Source of the DNA: an uncultured Glaciecola sp.
Lineage (GTDB): Bacteria > Pseudomonadota > Gammaproteobacteria > Enterobacterales > Alteromonadaceae
DNA length: 64,000 nt
Assembly: GCA_947496235.1 (NCBI GenBank)
Contig: CANMCE010000003.1
Location: forward strand, 372,001-436,000
Direction of reading: 5' to 3'
The notes under the pieces are model-generated. The model searched no databases and was not told where the DNA came from. It saw only the letters and a program-made list of their open reading frames with translations. Below, one piece after another: positions 62,099-64,000 of this stretch; within the stretch, counting starts at the first letter, position 1, and every line of letters starts with the position of its first letter. The position numbers were made by a program, and so were the translations under genes.

Positions 62099-62295
62099 GA
62101 TATTCCGAAATTATCGCTCATTAATTCCCGACTTTAGCTTTTACTATAATAGAGATAGCTATTGCCATTGGCTGCTATCATTTGATTTGCCAAATTATAA
62201 CTCATGCTGAAATAACTATTGTGCTTGATATTGCCCAATACCTCATAGGAAACAGTACTATTGCCTGCTTTACTTTTGCCATAGGTGTTTTTAAT

Positions 62296-62496
62296 CTAAC
62301 TCTGTTCTTCGTTGTTTTCTGATGTTATTGTTTGCGACCAATCGAAAACGAAAAACCCAATTCCAACGAATATCCCAGCCATGTATGGATAAACACTCTG
62401 TGGGATTAAAATACCTATTGCTATTTGAATGATAATAAAGAATATAACCACCAAAAATGATAGCATTTTCTTTTTCAATCGCTTTTGGTTTGGCAT
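62296..62496 (-). CDS. small two-helix membrane protein, unknown
   Basis: A 66-residue protein: basic start MPNQKRLKKK, two membrane helices (LSFLVVIFFIIIQIAIGILI, YMAGIFVGIGFFVFDW) and an acidic tail. The ATG at 62496 lies at the edge of repeat copy 62496-62514. No family recognised. The 197 bp to the next gene shows nothing clear. Confidence 0.5.
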   Translation of the reverse strand: MPNQKRLKKKMLSFLVVIFFIIIQIAIGILIPQSVYPYMAGIFVGIGFFVFDWSQTITSENNEEQS

Positions 62497-62557
62497 TGTC
62501 AACTTATGCTTAAATCCTTGTCAGCTTATGGTTTACCATTGTCAATTTATGGTTTAA
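62496..62557. repeat. right repeat cluster
   Basis: Three copies of TTGTCAANTTATGGTTTA type at 62496-62514, 62518-62535 and 62539-62557, inverted relative to the cluster at 61252-61377. The last copy ends 8 bp before the parE stop. Confidence 0.7.
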
Positions 62558-62564
62558 TCACCAA

Positions 62565-64000
62565 TCAATCAATAACCGCGAGGTTTCCTTTGCTTTCGAG
62601 CCAAGCTCTTCTGTCTGAGGAACGTTTTTTCGCTAGTAACATGTCCATAAGCTCAAGCATGGTTTCAGCGTCTTCGGAAGTTAGCTGGACCAGTCGTCGC
62701 GTGTTGGGATCCATGGTAGTTTCACGTAATTGTAGTGGATTCATTTCACCAAGACCTTTAAAGCGCTGAACATTCACTTTGCCACGCTTGTTTTCAGCTT
62801 CAATACGATCAAGTACCCCTTGTTTTTCTGCTTCATCTAAGGCGTAGTAGACTTCTTTACCTATATCAATTCTGAATAAGGGTGGCATAGCCACATACAC
62901 GTGACCAGCATCTACCAAAGCTCTGAAATGTTTAACAAAGAGCGCACATAATAAGGTGGCGATGTGCAATCCATCAGAGTCAGCGTCGGCTAGAATGCAG
63001 ATTTTTCCATAACGTAAATCGGATAAATCGCTAGAATCTGGATCTATGCCCAAGGCTACTGAAATATCGTGAATTTCTTGAGACGCCAATACTTGAGAAG
63101 AATCCACTTCCCAGCTGTTAAGAATCTTTCCGCGCAGTGGCATTATGGCTTGAAACTCTCTGTCCCTCGCCTGTTTAGCAGAACCACCGGCTGAATCACC
63201 CTCGACTAAAAATAATTCAGAGCGCGAGGTATCCTGCGTCGAACAATCGGTTAATTTACCTGGTAATGCAGGCCCCTGAGTGACCTTTTTACGTGCGACT
63301 TTTTTACTTTGACGTAGGCGACGTTGTGCATTTGAAATACACATTTCCGCTAATACTTCTGCAACATCAGTGTGTTGGTTTAACCATAAACTAAAGGCAT
63401 CTTTCACTACGCCAGAAACAAAAGCAGAGGCTTGACGTGAAGACAGTCTTTCTTTGGTTTGTCCCGCAAACTGTGGATCATGCATCTTGGTAGAAAGAAT
63501 GTAGGCACAACGATCCCAGATATCATCAGCGGTAATTTTGACGCCGCGCGGCAATAAGTTTCTAAACTCACAAAATTCTCGCATGGCATCTAATAAACCT
63601 TGTCTGAGACCATTAACGTGAGTACCGCCTTGGGCAGTTGGAATCAAGTTCACATAACTTTCGGTGACCATCTCGCCGCCTTCTGGCAACCACATGACCG
63701 CCCAATCTGCAGTTTCCCCGTTACCCGAATATTGCCCCACAAAAGGCGTGTCCTCAGGAATCGTGATACTGTCTTTGACTGATTGATATAGATAATCTCT
63801 TAAGCCGTCTTCGTAATACCATTCTTGGCTTTCTTTCGTTTGTTTATTATCGAAGCGAATCTTCAAACCTGGACACAACACCGCCTTGGCTCTCAAAAGA
63901 TGCAATAAGCGGCTTACCGAAAACTTTTCTGAATCAAAATATTTGGGATCTGGCCAAAAATGTACCCGTGTTCCAGTATTGCGCTTCCCACAGCTATCGA
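62565..64000 (-). CDS. parE: DNA topoisomerase IV subunit B (partial, 5' end off window)
   Basis: The reading frame is open from the right edge (GKRNTGTRVHFWPDPKYFD) to the stop at 62565. It contains the TOPRIM region SELFLVEGDSAGGSAKQARDREFQA with PLRGKILN, then the DADSDGLHIATLLCALF stretch (GyrB and ParE share DxDxDG), and the C-terminal end QRFKGLGEMNPLQLRETTMDPNTR. The tail lacks the roughly 170-residue insert of E. coli GyrB and ends soon after, which favours ParE. It holds the ATPase partner of ParC for decatenating chromosomes. Confidence 0.9.
   Translation of the reverse strand, partial: DSCGKRNTGTRVHFWPDPKYFDSEKFSVSRLLHLLRAKAVLCPGLKIRFDNKQTKESQEWYYEDGLRDYLYQSVKDSITIPEDTPFVGQYSGNGETADWAVMWLPEGGEMVTESYVNLIPTAQGGTHVNGLRQGLLDAMREFCEFRNLLPRGVKITADDIWDRCAYILSTKMHDPQFAGQTKERLSSRQASAFVSGVVKDAFSLWLNQHTDVAEVLAEMCISNAQRRLRQSKKVARKKVTQGPALPGKLTDCSTQDTSRSELFLVEGDSAGGSAKQARDREFQAIMPLRGKILNSWEVDSSQVLASQEIHDISVALGIDPDSSDLSDLRYGKICILADADSDGLHIATLLCALFVKHFRALVDAGHVYVAMPPLFRIDIGKEVYYALDEAEKQGVLDRIEAENKRGKVNVQRFKGLGEMNPLQLRETTMDPNTRRLVQLTSEDAETMLELMDMLLAKKRSSDRRAWLESKGNLAVID

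Larger units (their letters stand above)
61251..62557. mobile_element. candidate mobile segment bounded by inverted repeat clusters
   Basis: The two outermost copies, TTAAATCATAAATTGACAA (61251-61269) and its inverted match (62539-62557), differ at one base in 19. Each end carries three copies of the repeat in the same orientation, inverted relative to the other end. Between them are two small membrane-protein genes and no transposase. Multiple repeats at inverted ends are typical of transposons whose transposase binds several sites (Tn7-, Mu- or IS21-like), so this could be a non-autonomous or decayed element. No target duplication was found. Confidence 0.4.

Noticed and set aside
61894-62121. 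75-codon membrane-type frame overlapping the gene at 61598
   Set aside because: The competing frame is longer and hydrophobic in five regular segments; kept only as a possible frameshift, listed as a finding.

Overview
The window (AT-rich, chromosomal) looks like a marine gammaproteobacterium of the Alteromonadales (Paraglaciecola/Glaciecola/Alteromonas-like). This is inferred from four large TonB-dependent receptors, a TonB-receptor/SapC/cupin/tryptophan-halogenase block, the EF-P/EpmA/EpmB module, and topoisomerase IV next to a polysaccharide-utilisation region. No rRNA, tRNA or CRISPR was seen.

Layout. 1-1732 (minus): a small stress-type operon, hemerythrin, PNPOx-like protein, then topoisomerase IB, which runs off the left edge. 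1996-13393: first pectin block, with a PL1 pectate lyase diverging from a TonB receptor and a 2212-residue lipoprotein that fuses a CE8 pectin methylesterase to a PL1 pectate lyase. 13570-30313: mostly housekeeping or accessory genes (DUF2177, an orphan TonB receptor, two MscS channels, BolA, AlkB, RlmG, cyclophilin, acetolactate synthase plus aldehyde dehydrogenase, and the EF-P modification genes). 30902-37402: TonB receptor, SapC, JmjC-like cupin and tryptophan halogenase, behind a different palindromic operator. 37458-48109: galacturonate catabolism, with a DUF4861 lipoprotein, a TRAP transporter, a LacI-type regulator, UxaA, UxaC, a UxuB-like reductase and KdgK. 48164-50536: a run of five small cassettes with at least four attC-type sites, all in one orientation and with no integrase in the window (a CALIN). 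50652-52334: two divergent, related one-helix membrane proteins. 52403-58344: last pectin block, with a TonB receptor diverging from a GH105 and a GH28 enzyme. 58389-62502: small hypotheticals, a TraB-family protein and a segment bounded by inverted clusters of a 17-19 bp repeat. 62565-64000: the C-terminal part of ParE.

How it fits together. Exported PL1, CE8 and GH28 enzymes would cut and de-esterify pectin. TonB receptors import oligomers, periplasmic GH105 removes unsaturated ends, the TRAP system imports hexuronate, and UxaC, the reductase, UxaA and KdgK convert it to 2-keto-3-deoxy-6-phosphogluconate. Six copies of a palindrome TGCYACCGGTRGCA sit on the promoters of the pectin and galacturonate operons, which makes this one regulon, probably controlled by the LacI-family protein at 41652. 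KDPG aldolase and KduI/KduD are not here and must be encoded elsewhere.

The least expected structure is the integron-cassette cluster between kdgK and the last pectin block. Cassette boundaries are supported by complementary 7-bp core sites at the two ends of individual cassettes.
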